From Micromussa lordhowensis (taxonomy: Eukaryota; Cnidaria; Anthozoa; Scleractinia; Lobophylliidae), in NCBI GenBank assembly GCA_964020085.1, contig OZ026596.1, positions 29,344,822 to 29,408,821 of the forward strand: a DNA stretch of 64,000 bases, given 5' to 3'. The notes beneath the pieces are model-generated. The model ran no database searches and was not told where the DNA came from. It saw nothing but the letters and a program-made list of their open reading frames with translations. A program made the position numbers and the translations under genes. Positions 9,116 to 21,826 of the stretch are shown here, in pieces (the first letter of the stretch is position 1; each line of letters opens with the position of its first letter).

Positions 9116-12100
9116 ATGTTTTCTGCTATCGCTCACTCGACGAAACGGCTCGTTCGTTTTCGATTTCGTTTTGACGACAACCAGAACGTTTTTACTCTAA
9201 GAAAACTCTACCATAGCAATGGAGTAAGGCCTGATGAAGGCCCTTTACGTTTGTACAAGTCCTATTTAGAAAGACAATTACTGAAGCCAGATGATTCTCA
9301 GTTGAAAGTGGTTTGTCAGCTGCAGTGCTTGTACGAGCGATTGAAGGATTATGATCCCCAACAGATTTCAAGTAAGTTACACATTGATTTTATGGTGTAT
9401 ATTGTTTCTTTCAATTCAAGTGCGAAGTCTACGTCGCTTATTCACCACTTTCAACTCGACTGCAGCTCGTTATTATAAGCTTGATTATGACATACCAGAG
9501 TAGGTATGTATGGACCCAAGTTTATAATGGGCCATTCCATTTAATATTTGCACCCCCCACACCCTATTAAGGTACTTTGATTTTTACCCCCTCAGAAAAG
9601 TTAACTCTTTACCTCCCAAGAAGGGAAGATCAAAGTGCTGACACACTTCCCCCTTTAGAATTTATGGAGTAACTGCAGAATACATCTGTCGGTGTGCTTT
9701 GAAGAATGAGATGCAAATAAGTGGCAGGGTATTCTGCAGTTTAGCCGAATTTATTAAGAGATTTGATTCGCCGACACATTTGCCCCTCAGAAGCAGCCTT
9801 TAAAGACCCCCCTCCCCCTCAGATGTCCTAGCACCTCAATAAGAGGGGGTGCAGATAAAAAATGGAATACCCCCATTATAGTATCTTCCCAGTGTTAAGA
9901 CCACCCAGGCTGTGTGGTCATTTTCAGTGGTTATAAAAACTCTATGTGTTCTGGTCTTAATTTGCATTCCGGGGTTTTATTAACATTGTCAGCAGGAGGG
10001 CAACTGGTTTTCGCAGGATGGCAAAACTATTTGAACATCCTGAACTTCTAATATTTAAGGAAAACTTTCCTTCAGATGTGTGTAGCATACATGTACTCTT
10101 CTTTGCCGCAAATATAAGGTCAATACATGGTTGCTTTTATTGGTTTTATTATGTCATGGATCCTCGTCTTAATACTCAACACATCCATTCTGTTAAGCTA
10201 CAAAGCATCTGCTTCTCTATGGCAAGTGAAAGTTTGACATCATGCATGTTGTAGCCTCCTCTAGTCCCATTTAAACTGCAGTTTGATGATGTCCAGCTCA
10301 GCATCTCTAGCTTATTGTGAATGCCAAGATCAATCTCTGGGCTTTGTAACTGTTAATTGGCCCATTGTAAGTAGGCTTTGATTTGAGCATTTTTCAGGCA
10401 ATTGTGATCTAATTGCCTTGTTTGCATCATGAGTTGCTTGAGGTCCCATCCAGCACTCTCTGTCATGGGCAATTTTGACACCCCATCAGGCTTTTAGCCA
10501 GATGGGCATTCATGCATCCTATGAACAGCCACTTATTAAAGAAAATCGTTTTATTTTCTATATGCTGCCTTGTAAATTGTTCACTTGTCTCAATGTTTTT
10601 CCAAGGAAGTCTCAAAGAAAAAATTTCCTGAAAATCTTTTCGGGAAAAATGCTGGATTTTTTCTTTGTAATCTGTCAGCCTGAGAGATTTGATGTGTGAA
10701 AAGCATGAGGTCATTGAACAAAATTAAAACCGGTGCAATTCATTAGGACTCATCAAGGTGTTCCGACTATGCCAAGCAGTTTCAGATGCAAAATTACATT
10801 CATTTGTTTTGTTGTCTCAAAATTCCATAATGGATGTAAGAGAGATTTTACTGGTAGTAAAATTTAAGAAAAAGGCAATTGTGAGATTCTGAAAAGAAAC
10901 ACCCTGCTGAAGAAGGTGTAAGTCTAAAACCTCACTGCTAAAGCAGAAATTTCAGCAATTATGAAAATCCTACTTTCCATGGGTTATTCACCAAGATGGA
11001 GCAATGTTTTTCCTTAAACACAACACTACAATCTAATTTTATATTGTAGTGCCATTTGTAAAAAACTTACCTTTTACCAGATACTTGTAAGATTTTGTTC
11101 AAAATATTCTGTGTTTTGTCGGAATTTAAAATGATGCGCCTAGGCTGGTTGTAGAACATTTTGTGGTTGTTTTTGAGTTTGATTAGGGATCGAGTAAAGT
11201 TCTATTTCCTGCATTCCATTTCGCTCTGCCAACTCCGGTTGCCATGACTTCCTTTCCACCACGTGGTCGCTGACGCGCACATCTTATTGAATCAGTTTGT
11301 AATCGTGTTACACTCTTTTTTTAAATCCCTCCAATCCAATTTGTGTTCAAACAAATTATTTACCTGCACAATTTTACTTTCATTGTATTTCTATAATATG
11401 CTCGTGTTCAACTTGATATCTCACTTGTTCGCTGCGCTCACTCGTGAGATATCGAGTTGAACACTCAAAGATAAAATTCATATCCTCTATGGCTGTCGCT
11501 TCTGGCGAAATAAACTTGCAAAGTAAGCACAATCTTATTTGTCAGGTAGCGAGAGTGAAATTTTTTAGTGTATTTAATACTCTCTTTGAATCCAACGCTT
11601 CGATAAAACGAAAAGAAAATATATTTTACATACAATAAAGAAAACAATATCTGTAACATTTTCCGTAACAGCTTTGAGCGAATAAAGTTGCGTGATTCAA
11701 CATTTGGCCTTGAGTCTGGTCGCACACAAAACTAAAGAAAAATTGTAAACCCTGTGCAGAGCAAGAACCGCGCTCGGTCCATGGCCGTGGGGTTAACAAG
11801 GCATTCCATCTTGGTCAAGGCCTAGGTGTAGCCCTTCAACTGGATGGTACGTTCTTAGCTGTTGTGTGATCTCCCTGTTCCTCTTCATCTAGTACCCTGT
11901 GGGTTCCACCAGAGGGCTTGCCATTACACTATGGAACTGCATAAAGTGTTTCTGACAAGTTCTTGTTGTCTTGGTCAGTGTAGATGACTAGAGATCATAT
12001 AAATAAGGAATTATTTATAATAATGATTGTATTGTTTGTTTTTTTTCAGGTAGCCAACTACCTGCACCTCAGGGGCTTTATCTGCACGGAGGAGTGGGAA

Positions 12101-15100
12101 GTGGAAAAACAATGTTGATGGACATCTTCTTTGACAGTATTGAGGTTCAAAACAAGAAGCGTGTTCATTTCTATTCCTTTATGCTTCAGTTGTATTCAGC
12201 GCTAAACCGTTGGAACCTGTGTTGCCTTAGTGATGAACTAACCTACGATTTGACTCCAGTGGAGTCCATTGCCTCTGAGCTGGCTGGGGAGGCGTGGTTG
12301 CTCTGTTTTGACGAGATGCAGTTGGCAGACTTTGCCTCCACCCGTCTCTTGGAAGGAGTGTTCCGTAAAATGTTGGAAAACGGCACAGTCATTGTAACAA
12401 CGTCTAACAGGTAAAGCAATGAGTTTAATAACATTTTGTTTTTTATATTGTGCATCAAAATATATAAAAATACATAAACAAATGAATAATAAATAAAGGG
12501 GAAAACATTAACCCTTCAAGCCCTAAAGGAAATGGCAAGTTTTTCTAAATTGGTAACCATGAACCAGCAGACCCCATGTGATATACCATCTGAAAGGTAT
12601 TTTCTGAAGTATGCTATAAATCATACCAAAAGAAATAGAGGAGGCCACAGATTGGATTGACAAGTGCCCGAATGAAAAAATAAAAATGTTTAAAATTTTT
12701 CTGTTCCTTGTACACATTGGGCACCCCCTTAACTATAGCTTAATTTGCAGCTCTCAGTGCATAGCTTGTTGTCAGATATTAACTTGGTCTAAAACGTACA
12801 AAGACAAAAGGTTCCAAAAGTTGCAGGGGTGGTAAATCAAGTCTTGTATAGGAGGGGGGCCTAATATTATGCCTTCAAAGTGCAGATCTTTCCAAGATCT
12901 TTTAGTTGTGCAAATTTCATGCAAATTGATTGAATATTGAGCATGTAATTGCATCTTGTGCCATATGGCACTATCATTTCAAGGACCAATTTTGTTTATG
13001 CCCAGTACAAGACTACTGCTTTATCTGCATTTTCTACAAAATATAATTTTATTATTTTTATAACTTGAAACGCAAACAAGTTATCCACAAAAACATGATT
13101 TGTAAAACAAGTCAATGACCTGCAAACTGTTATAAGCCAATAGGAATATGTCAACCACTGAGTTAAGCAGTAACAATTGTGGCAATCTCATCCATGGACT
13201 CGTATTTTGCAAGGCTGCTGCCTTACAGGGGCCTGGTCACCTGAGGTGCCTGATATAACTTTGTTACACCCGCAGTTTAAAAATCACCATTAACAAGACT
13301 GCGAACCACTGCCGGTCATAGATCATACATTTGGTTTTCACTGGCTAATGCTCATTCTGACTGGCCGGAATGTATCTCATGAAATTGGCCTTAAAATTAA
13401 ACTAAAAACAATGGTTGCCCTGGTCTTGGTTTGTTTTATCACAAGAAATATGGGCCAATTAAAGCACGGAAGCAAGGTCTCTCTCCGTTCAAAAACAGTT
13501 GTAGATTTGCTCAGCGGTTAAACCCTTTTCTTCCATCACTTGATGTAACTTCTGAAGAAAAGGCTCAACAGTTTCTTCTGCTGCAGAAAGTTTTTCTCCC
13601 TGTATGCTTAGATTTCTAATTCCATGACGAGTTTTGAATTTCTCCTACCATCCTGTCAAAGCTTTGAAGTCGACATCTGCGGGATCTGTGTGAAGCTGGC
13701 TGTAAAAGTGTTTCACTTTTTCTTGAAGAAGGGGACCAGAAATTGGAGTGCCAGATGTTCATTGCTGAATAAACCAGGGCGTTATACACATACGCATACA
13801 GGGCCTTATCGAGCTGTTCATCATGGGCAACTTTCAGCAATTTTCGCTTTAGTCCTTTGCTGGTCTCCAAGTTGTCGTCAAACTTCATGATCCTTGTTCT
13901 TGTGGATATCAGAGATCTGCTGCTTACTAACGCCATATTCAGCTGACAAATTGGTTCCTTTTTCTCCTTTCTCTAATCGCAAAATGATAGATGGTTTATT
14001 TTCTATTGAAAGAACAGATGATGATCGCTTATGCTTCAAGGACATGATAATTGGGAATAACTGTTCGTGATGCTAGCTTGTTTTGATTTGCATACCACGC
14101 TAAACAAGCCAACAGAGCGTGAAATTTCACTTAGCAACAAAGCAACTCTGAGCCATTGAATCAGAACTCATTCAAATGCTCTTCATTAGTTATGGCGCGT
14201 GCTAGCGCTGCTCTTGCTCTTTGAAAGCAAAGCAAACTCTCTTTTCACTGCAGTTTTCGATGCTGTGGTTTTAAAAAGAGCATGGCTATGAATCTTGATC
14301 ATGACTAATGAATATTCATTACAAAATTGGGACTAGAGAAAAAGTCTGGATAATCAAGAAATTGGGATAATCGAGGTCTGGATAATCGAGGTTCGACAGT
14401 ACCCACTTATACACCTGGGTGGAGAGAGTTACCATGAGAGTAAAGTGTTTTGCCCAAGAAACAACACAATGTTTTCTGCCAGTGCTCGAACCCGGACCGC
14501 TCACTCCGGAGTCGAGTGCGCTAACAATGAGGCCACCGCGCCTCCCAAACATTCAGCTAGTACATGTACATGTACCAATCAAAATTACCCAATGCTGAGT
14601 TTAGTCCTTCAGTCAACCTTTGTAAGGGAAAAATATACACTTTTGAAGCAAAGAATGTATTTTAATGAATTGGCTTGCTGCTTCAAAACTCCCTGTCAGC
14701 ATAAAGTCCATTGTTCTCTGTTTTGTTTTCAGATCCCCTAGTGAACTTGGAACATCATCATTTGGACGTGAAACAGAGGCTTTAGATTCTGTGACATCCC
14801 TTGTGGGCTTGCTAACAAAGCATTGTGAGCTGGCTGCAATGGATTCAGAAAAAGATTACAGAGTGTACCAGAAACTGGGAACACAAAGTTATTTTAGCCC
14901 TCTCACTCCCCAGACAGAAAAGGCATTTGACAAAGCATTTTGTCAGGCAGTTGGGCGTGGCCTTCGGCTTTCGTCAGTTTCTCTTCCAGTCTATGGTCGG
15001 AGAGTTATTGTCCCTGTAGCTTCAGAGAATGGTGTAGCCAGATTCTCTTTCAATGAGCTGTGCAGGTCACCACTAGGGCCAGCTGACTACATCACAATCT

Positions 15101-15855
15101 GTAATGCCTTCCACACAGTGTTCCTGGAAGACATCCCTCAAATGAACATTTACCAAAAGAATGAAGCCAGGCGCTTTTTGAGTTTCGTGGATGCTGCCTA
15201 TGAGAGTAAAGTGAAAGTATTTTGCACTGCAGCCAGCTCTCCAGATGACTTGTTCCAACTGATTCCAAGTAATGATCTTCTTGAAGACAAGATGCATGTT
15301 GAAATGATTGGAGAACTGGCTTATGATCTTCAGCTGACAGAACTCGATTTAAACTCACTTGGAATCTTAACTGGTGATGAGGAAATCTTCTCCTTTAAGC
15401 GTTGCATCTCACGCCTGAAAGAAATGCAGAGTGAACTGTATCAGATGCAGAAGCACCGCTGCCAAGCTTTCTCTCCCTACTTGGGTTCATTTGAGGATCG
15501 TTTGCAATCAGAAAATCGACGTCGGGAACGTGAGCACAAGCGACGTCTGAAAATCCTTGAAGCCATGGACCTAGAAGACAGTGATGCTCCTCGGGAACTA
15601 CCACTGACACCACTTACAGGTGGTTCCTCAGACTGGGCAGATGAGGCAAGCTATATCTCGTGGAGTAATGACATCATGAGGAAAGAAATGCAAGTTTTGG
15701 AAAGGAAAAGAAGAGGAGATTTGTTGAAGAAACATGATGCGCCGAAATTTAGTGAAGAGCACTTCTGGGGTTTTGGTTGGTGGGAAAAGGTTATGGGAAG
15801 GAGGAGGAGCAAAGGGAAAGAAAGCAATGAGCACAATGAACAACCAAAAGAATAA
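9116..15855 (+). CDS. AFG1L: AFG1/ZapE-family mitochondrial AAA-type ATPase, three exons
   Basis: Exons 9116-9371, 12050-12410 and 14733-15855 join in phase to give 579 aa. The N-terminus (MFSAIAHSTKRLVRFRFRF) is basic and lacks acidic residues, as in a mitochondrial presequence. A GGVGSGKT Walker A lies at 99-106 and LLCFDEMQ Walker B near 169-176. A TTSNR motif, spliced across exons 2/3, matches the family's ATSNR. GDEEIFSFKRCISRLKEM near residues 430-450 matches the C-terminal motif of human AFG1L. Known members act at the mitochondrial inner membrane in respiratory-chain protein quality control; the bacterial relative is ZapE. The extra ~120 residues at the C-terminus, rich in Arg/Lys/Glu, exceed the usual animal AFG1L length, and FDEMQLADFASTRLL departs from FDEFQVTDIADAMIL. 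This may be the second AFG1-like subfamily rather than the strict orthologue. Confidence 0.88.
9523..9880. mobile_element. MITE in AFG1 intron 1, TIR beginning TATAATGGG
   Basis: The left end tataatgggccattcc is mirrored by ggaatacccccattata on the right. Complementarity continues through atttgcacccc / ggggtgcagat and the taaggt / acctcaat blocks. About 358 bp, non-coding. Confidence 0.75.
11403..11465. repeat. Foldback with 21-bp arms
   Basis: gtgttcaacttgatatctcac is answered by gtgagatatcgagttgaacac with one mismatch, around ttgttcgctgcgctcact. It lies within AFG1 intron 1. The arm-and-loop design resembles other foldbacks in the window. Confidence 0.7.
13400..14046 (-). pseudogene. Broken pogo/Tigger-type (CENP-B-like) transposase N-terminal region
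   Basis: On the minus strand, from 14046, the sequence reads MSLKHKRSSSVLSIENK, a charged LRLEKGEKGT segment and YGVSKQQISDIHKNKD. This is the psq/CENP-B helix-turn-helix of pogo/Tigger transposases. A frameshift follows at about 13890. The next frame continues KFDDNLETSKGLKRK ... HDEQLDKALYAYVYNAL, and further shifts and stops follow towards 13400. It is a dead fragment lodged in AFG1 intron 2, antisense to the host gene; the catalytic DDE part was not seen. Confidence 0.75.
14400..14545 (-). repeat. tRNA-derived SINE in AFG1 intron 2
   Basis: The minus strand has an A-box-like TTGTTAGCGCACTCG and a B-box GGGTTCGAGCA in tRNA spacing, preceded by GGCGCGGTGGCCTCA. The downstream body reaches to about 14400. 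It is an RNA polymerase III-type SINE, not an intact tRNA. Confidence 0.6.
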
Positions 15856-17034
15856 ACTAAAAACAAAAGTCATTTAAGTCTTCCCTGCACCACAGCACAA
15901 GTACCCTTGTCCCCATTTCACAACTAGGCTTTGTTTTCAGCGGAAGCATGAACCAAAATGTCATGTGTTAAATTAATGCATTGACCCATTTTGGTTGCAC
16001 TTAACCTGAGTAGTCCATACTAACTCTTCAAGGCCAAAATGGTGCTTTTGTGAAAAAAATTTAAGTTAGGTTACCAAGCAAGATTTTGAGATAAATACCG
16101 GTAGTTGACAACTTTAACTTCTCAGGGAGGGAGTGCACATGTTTTTAGGCATCATTTCCATTAAAGGTTTGTTGCATGTGCATGCAACCTTTTACAAAAA
16201 ATTGAACCACTCACTTCTTGTTTTACATGACATCTCTCAATTACATTGCAGGTTTTATAAGTTGTGTGCAAACGGCTAACGTCTCGAGAGCAGAAACGGC
16301 ATGCAACAGGCAAACATTCTTCTTAAATGAGTGACATGAACAACAACATCCTTAAAGTTATAAATGGTTAATCTGTTTTCAGTTTTTAAAATGTAGCTGT
16401 AGATCCAGTGATGAAATTTGCTGATTAATCCACATACTGAAGCAAACTATGACTTGAAGTCACAAAATGGGATTCATGTAAATTGGGAGTATTTTAAAAA
16501 TTTTATACTAAGCCCACACACAATAAAATTATTGGTTGGTCTTAATTAGATATCTTACTTTCCATGCTGTATGATTATATGATTATAATGAGGGTCACAT
16601 GGAGCAAGCAAAACACCCCTGCACAAACATTATGCCTGCACCTACTTAAATCGTAATGTTTAGATACAGTAACAGTTAAGTTTCCTATGTTTGGTGCTAT
16701 TTTTTATTTATTATTTGTGGTATACACAATAGTGATCTTAGTGCATAATGTATTGGCTCCGGAGTTGGTTTTTCCAGTTTTGGCATCCTCTTTATATGAT
16801 GGAAATACTATATATTTTGTACAAGCATACTCTGTGGGGCTTAGATGAAGATCTCATACATGTACATGTATATTTATGGATATAATAATGAATAAACTAG
16901 AAATTGTTGAGCCTCTTTAGCATGGACACCAAAGAACCAGAACAATAAAGTGTATTGGAAAGGTTTCTAAATTATAGAGGCCATAAATACCTTGTCATTG
17001 TTAAGGCCTCACTATTAAAGGGCATATTGTGTAG

Positions 17035-17189
17035 TTCCAGAAAATGTACATACCTCCCCCCATGGAAGGACCACCCCTACCCTCTAAAAATTCCAATAAA
17101 GCTTCATGAATTTCTTTGACAACACCCCCCCCCCCCCAGGAAATTCCAATCCCTTCTGCAAGGGGGGAAGGTATGGATATTTTGTGAAA
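17035..17189. mobile_element. Short MITE with C-rich inverted ends
   Basis: ttccagaaaatgtacatacc on the left is an imperfect complement of ggtatggatattttgtgaaa on the right. The ends flank C- and G-tracts. Non-coding. Confidence 0.5.
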
Positions 17190-17420
17190 CAGCACATTGT
17201 TCCTCAAATCAAAGCTAAGGCAAACATGTTTTTGAGTTGCACCTGAATTATTCAATAGCGATTTGATGCATGCCGTTGTGTGTCATCCATGACAAAGAAG
17301 GGAAACTCATTGCCTAGCCATGCTTTAGTAGAGAAAATAATCAGTTGGGAGTCCTCGCTTGAACCTGAAATCCCAAAGAGTAGCTGGTGATAGTAAACGC
17401 AACTTTTATTGTACATTTGC

Positions 17421-17655
17421 AGTGGTGAGAGCCCTTGCCTCCCACCAATGTGTCCTGGGTTCAATTCCCGGACCCAGCGTCATATGTGGGTTAAGTTTGT
17501 TGTTGGTTCTCTACTCTGCTTCAAGAGGTTTATCTCCAAGTTCTCCGGTTTTCCCCTCTCCTCAAAACCAACATTTCCAACTTCCAATTCATCCTGGAAT
17601 GCATGGGCATTACTGAACTAGTTCTTGTCAACTCCTTGGTACTCCGTGGGTAAAC
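17421..17655 (+). repeat. tRNA-derived SINE
   Basis: gtggtgagagcccttgcctc resembles an A-box region, and gggttcaattccc near 17458 is a clear B-box, followed by the non-tRNA body tgtgggttaagtttgttgtt and a pyrimidine-rich tail. The spacing fits a polymerase III promoter. Confidence 0.65.
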
Positions 17656-19048
17656 AAATTTGTACATATAAATGCATACATTTCATATTTTACATTTAAT
17701 TATGTATGTGTGATAAAACAATGTTATTTATTTTTGTCTGAAATGACAAACACTGAATGGTACCAAATACATAATTATCTCTAGTTTGTACGTAATAGAC
17801 TGTTGTCACATGTGCAGTACCCACACTCACCCAGATGGACAAATTGGTACTGGGAAATTCAAGAGTGGGAATTCTAGGGGTAACCATTTCATCCAAGAGT
17901 GTGTAGAAACTGCAACACTACTTGCCTGTTAATGCAATGGAATCTGATATATGCTTCTGTGGTATGGGACACCAGAAAACATCCTAATATGTCTCAAAAG
18001 TCTGGCAATAACATCTACCTTTGGTAAACCAACATTTGTTAACCCTTAGATTTCCTGTTGAGCTGTGTAATATACATGTCCATCTTTGTCTACAGGTCTA
18101 AATGAGAATTTTTCCAAGAATTATTTTTCAACTTCAACCGTGAAAAATTGTGTGGAAATTATGTCACCACCCTATAGAAAACAACCATGCAAAATGTGAC
18201 CCTTCCTCAAGTCGTGAATTACAACCCCCTACTACCACCCCCCCCCCCCCTCCCCAATCAAATGGAAGTCTCTTGCAGGTCTCTCTCACTTTAGAACCCT
18301 ACTTTGTGTCACCATACTTGGTCTACTGAAGTCTACATGCCCAACCAGATTACATGAGACTAAAGAACAAACAACTTAAAAATTGGTTCGCATTTATGAC
18401 GGCTTAAAGATAGCAAGTAGATTCCCTGTGGCTGTGCATCTGTTCAGTATTAGATCACAGATGACATCAAAATTTTGTAAAAATGAATAGTATGTAGCAC
18501 ACAAGCCGTTAGGCAAGTATGTGAGTTACTGATGTTCTTACCGCGTTTTGACACCAAATGTGATCTATTTCTGAACAGGTGCACAGCAACATGGAATCTA
18601 TTGGTACTTGTTTTAAAGGACAAAATGTCAGTGACATGGTCTATATGTCTGATCTTCATTAGATAATAGGTAAGACCCAGTGAAAATGAGAGAATGAACT
18701 TGCATTTTCCCAAGTTAGGTTAAACAGGTTTATACATGAATGGTGTCCAACAAACATTTATACCACTTACTAGGTTCTTTAATGGGTTCTTGTTTTCTTA
18801 AGAAAATAATTTCAGTTAATTTTTCAAATTTAGTGGTTTTCAGCCTATGCCTTACATAAATATAGTATAAAAAGTATTGATTTATGCAATAATGACTTTT
18901 CTTGAAAAAAAGATGGCAAAATGAAATTTGTCCGATTTAGTGAATTTTGACGTATGATTCAGAAAAAAAGAACCTGTTTAAAATTTTAGGCTAAACAGGT
19001 TCTTGTATAGCAGGGGTCTCTAACTGGCAAATTTTAGCATACAATAGC

Positions 19049-19440
19049 CAATTGCAGAAACGTGAGAGGACTGGGACGAGTTTTTTATATTGATTAGATT
19101 GAAAATCTAAACATTTCAACTGAATTGTTACTGAATGAAAAGCTACCCAGCCAAGTTTAAGAGTTTTCAGTGGAAAATTGTTCAAATGGGAGCCTCCCAA
19201 AAGTTGCAAAATTCCATACAAATCCTTATAATTTTGTGGCTTGTCTACCCAATCCATACAAACTCTCTATTGTATGTGATATTAGAAGAGCTACCATTTT
19301 GCCATTTTCTTCATCTAAATACTGCTGTTCTTTGGTAAAGACTCTCAAATTTAGTCGATCTTTCATTTTAATATCTTATTTTTTCAAAAAAACGGAAAAC
19401 AACCATACTCTTTTCCAGTCCTCTCACGTTTCTGCAATTG
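19049..19440. mobile_element. Element bounded by a perfect 26-bp inverted repeat
   Basis: caattgcagaaacgtgagag... at 19049-19074 is exactly complementary to 19415-19440. Outside the arms are aacaggttcttgtatagcag-like sequences that recur near 54.2-54.6 kb, so this appears to be one copy of a dispersed family. No protein recognised inside. Confidence 0.65.
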
Positions 19441-20205
19441 CCTATGTAGCAGGTTCTTCAAATCTAGGTTCTTACTCCTGGGTTTTTACTGTATTGCATT
19501 TTTTACGGTGCATTTTTATTAACATTGCAATTTCATTAAATTGCCTACCATACTCCACTAACGAGACAGATGCTTTTCATTACATTCACCTTGTCGAGTA
19601 ACTAAATTTTACGTGACTTGCGGTCTTGCGTGACATAAATTGACAATGGCATTGAGCAATGTCGATATAATAGTATTTTGTATTTTAACAAACGATCACC
19701 TCCTTATGTAAACTCTCATTGTGCCGATTGTTAATCCCTGGTGTACATTTCTTTTAAAAAAATTGGCATGTTTGGAGTCCCATATTTTCACGAATTTACT
19801 TAGAATCCTTATAAAACTCCACATATTTGCTAAATTGGGCACGATAATTCGAACGTCGAGTCTTCTTTTTTTGTTTAACTGAAAATATTTGAAAAGCATG
19901 ACATCGTCAAAAACTTAAACTCACAGACGTAAAATGGATTTGTATTTATAAGCAACGCTTCAGTATATTAGTCGAATTTTAGGGTTAACTTTTCAATAAC
20001 ATTCGGGTAAGCTTAGGGTTCGTTGTTATAATGAATCGAAGATGTCCTCCAAGATTAAGGGTCGCCGTTGCTCGTCGCAACCAGAATTGCCACTGTTATA
20101 ATAATCAGCGATGATTTTTTTTATATAAAATGCATCACACTTCAAACAAATGTTTTGTTTCAACATACAACCGAACATTGCCAGTGATTTCAGTAGAGAA
20201 ATCTT

Positions 20206-20928
20206 TTAACTGATAATACGAACAACAAAAACAGCAGCAAGAAGAACTAATATGAAGAAAATTACGAAGATTACAGATCTCTCGGTTTTCCAAGATTTTG
20301 AGATTTTGCTCTTTGTATCAGAGTGGGCCACATTTGCTCGTGGAAATGGAGTCGAAGGTACGTCGCATCCGAGGAATTCGCACAATGGTTTCCACCCTTG
20401 TTTCACATTGAAAACAAGAAGCTTTTTAGCTGGAATAACGGCTTGAACTCTCTCGTTGTGTTGCCGGTATTTCACCCTGTAGAGAGCTGTAGCCTCAGGA
20501 TTAGCGCTTCCATAAATCGCTTGGTGTAAGGTGTCGAAAAAATGCTTTGTTTTCTTCATCGAAGGTAAGATGTAGAAAAGAGGCCTGACATAGAATGGTA
20601 TCATTTTTGAGCCCAGTTGAAGATGTTCTTTCCAGCTTTTCAGCCAAGCATCTTCGGAATCTCGGACTGTTAGGATAACTTTGGCTTCTGGGAAATCGGC
20701 TAAAATCTCCTCGAACCAAAACGCTGGCGGAACATCGGAAACGGCGTCGACCCCTTGGTAAATCTCTTTAAAGTTTGGATGGCGACCAGTCTCAAAGCTA
20801 TCCAGCCATTGCTGGAAGTGAAATTCATAATGTTCTTGAAAGTCGTACACGTTGTATCCAAGAACTTGCAAAGCTTTCGCTAAGCTGGTGGTTCCTGTTT
20901 TTCCTAATCCTGCACAAATCACCTTCAT
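20206..20928 (-). CDS. Sulfotransferase-like protein with C-terminal membrane anchor, single exon
   Basis: An uninterrupted 240-aa frame starts MKVICAGLGKTGTTSLAKAL. The GLGKTGTTSL loop at residues 7-16 fits the PAPS-binding loop of the Sulfotransfer_4-type family, whose members are about this length. A DVPPAFWFEEI segment and VILTVRDSEDAWLKSW near 130 are further family hallmarks. The C-terminus has about 22 hydrophobic residues (SVIFVIFFILVLLAAVFVV), suggesting a tail-anchored membrane protein. The likely reaction is sulfate transfer from PAPS to an unknown acceptor; the substrate cannot be inferred. It is the only intact member of three tandem same-strand copies. Lack of introns is compatible with the family or with a retrocopy origin. 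Confidence 0.82.
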   Translation of the reverse strand: MKVICAGLGKTGTTSLAKALQVLGYNVYDFQEHYEFHFQQWLDSFETGRHPNFKEIYQGVDAVSDVPPAFWFEEILADFPEAKVILTVRDSEDAWLKSWKEHLQLGSKMIPFYVRPLFYILPSMKKTKHFFDTLHQAIYGSANPEATALYRVKYRQHNERVQAVIPAKKLLVFNVKQGWKPLCEFLGCDVPSTPFPRANVAHSDTKSKISKSWKTERSVIFVIFFILVLLAAVFVVRIIS

Positions 20929-21106
20929 TATGCTGATGCCGAAAAATGGTCAATAATCTACGTAGGTTGTGGACCAGTCACCCCTCAAACGACAAATGAC
21001 CCTTGGATCAAGTTCGAAAGGCTACGTGCCTGTCAACTTCTCTTTCAAGAGAGTAACGCAAAGTCACGCTCGATTACCAGTCGCTAGGGTAACCTTGTGA
21101 AACGGT

Positions 21107-21803
21107 GGGATTGGTGGCTTGTACTAAAAGATGGAACGCTGGAATGCCGGAATGCCGGAACGCCGGAATGCCGGAATACTAAAACCCGGAACACATGAAA
21201 AATAAATAATTTAAAAAATAAAATAAATGAATTAATCAATGAAAACCTGTATTCTAAAAACCATAACATACTTCAATTCAAACAGGAAAATTCCCTCGGT
21301 ATCCCACCCATAATAATCAACCCGTAGTTCAGTTATCAGCAAGAATAACATTCTTTGGTGCCACTATCGATGTATTAGACGACAGGCAATTGAAAACTAA
21401 CATCTTACCTTGGAAGCTCTGTATTTTCCAAATATAAGACCATTGTCCTTTGACTTGATGTGCAAAACGTTTCATTAAATTAACAAAAGTTTTAACGTAG
21501 AATGGGAGAAGCATCCGCCATTTTAATTAATTGAGCTTGCGACCGCTGATCAACTCGACAGTCAAATAAGCCGACGAGCACAGTCAGCGGTCAAACGCAA
21601 AAATCCAACGCCTAGTGTTGGTAATCTGGTAGAACAATTTTTTTGGGATCCTAACATCCAAGTTTCGAGTTTTTTATTTTTTAAATTATTTATTTTTCAT
21701 GTGTTCCGGGTTTTAGTAATTTTGTGTTCCTGGTTTTAGTATTCCGGCGTTCCAGCATTCCGGCATTCCGGCATTCTGTCTTTTAGTACAAGCCGGGATT
21801 GGT
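21107..21803. mobile_element. Mutator-like DNA transposon with 9-bp target duplication
   Basis: The element runs 21116-21794. Its ends are ggcttgtactaaaag and cttttagtacaagcc. Terminal repeats of about 100 bp contain tandem ggaatgcc units. It is flanked by identical 9-bp copies of gggattggt at 21107-21115 and 21795-21803; a 9-bp duplication is typical of Mutator-like elements. No transposase is present. A short minus-strand exon-like frame lies inside (see findings). Confidence 0.85.
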
Positions 21804-21826
21804 CGATCTTTTAACACCCCGTTCTA

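Larger units (their letters stand above)
15856..20205. other. Spacer between AFG1-type gene and sulfotransferase-like array
   Basis: No gene recognised. AATAAA hexamers near 16510, 16890 and 16945 are possible polyadenylation signals for the ATPase gene. The rest holds a MITE, a tRNA-like SINE, poly-C tracts near 17126 and 18238, and an inverted-repeat element at 19049-19440. The short open frames are not supported by any domain. Confidence 0.6.

Noticed and set aside
10018..10254. 78-aa frame in AFG1 intron 1
   Set aside because: No match to AFG1 proteins; exon 1 to exon 2 joins in phase without it.
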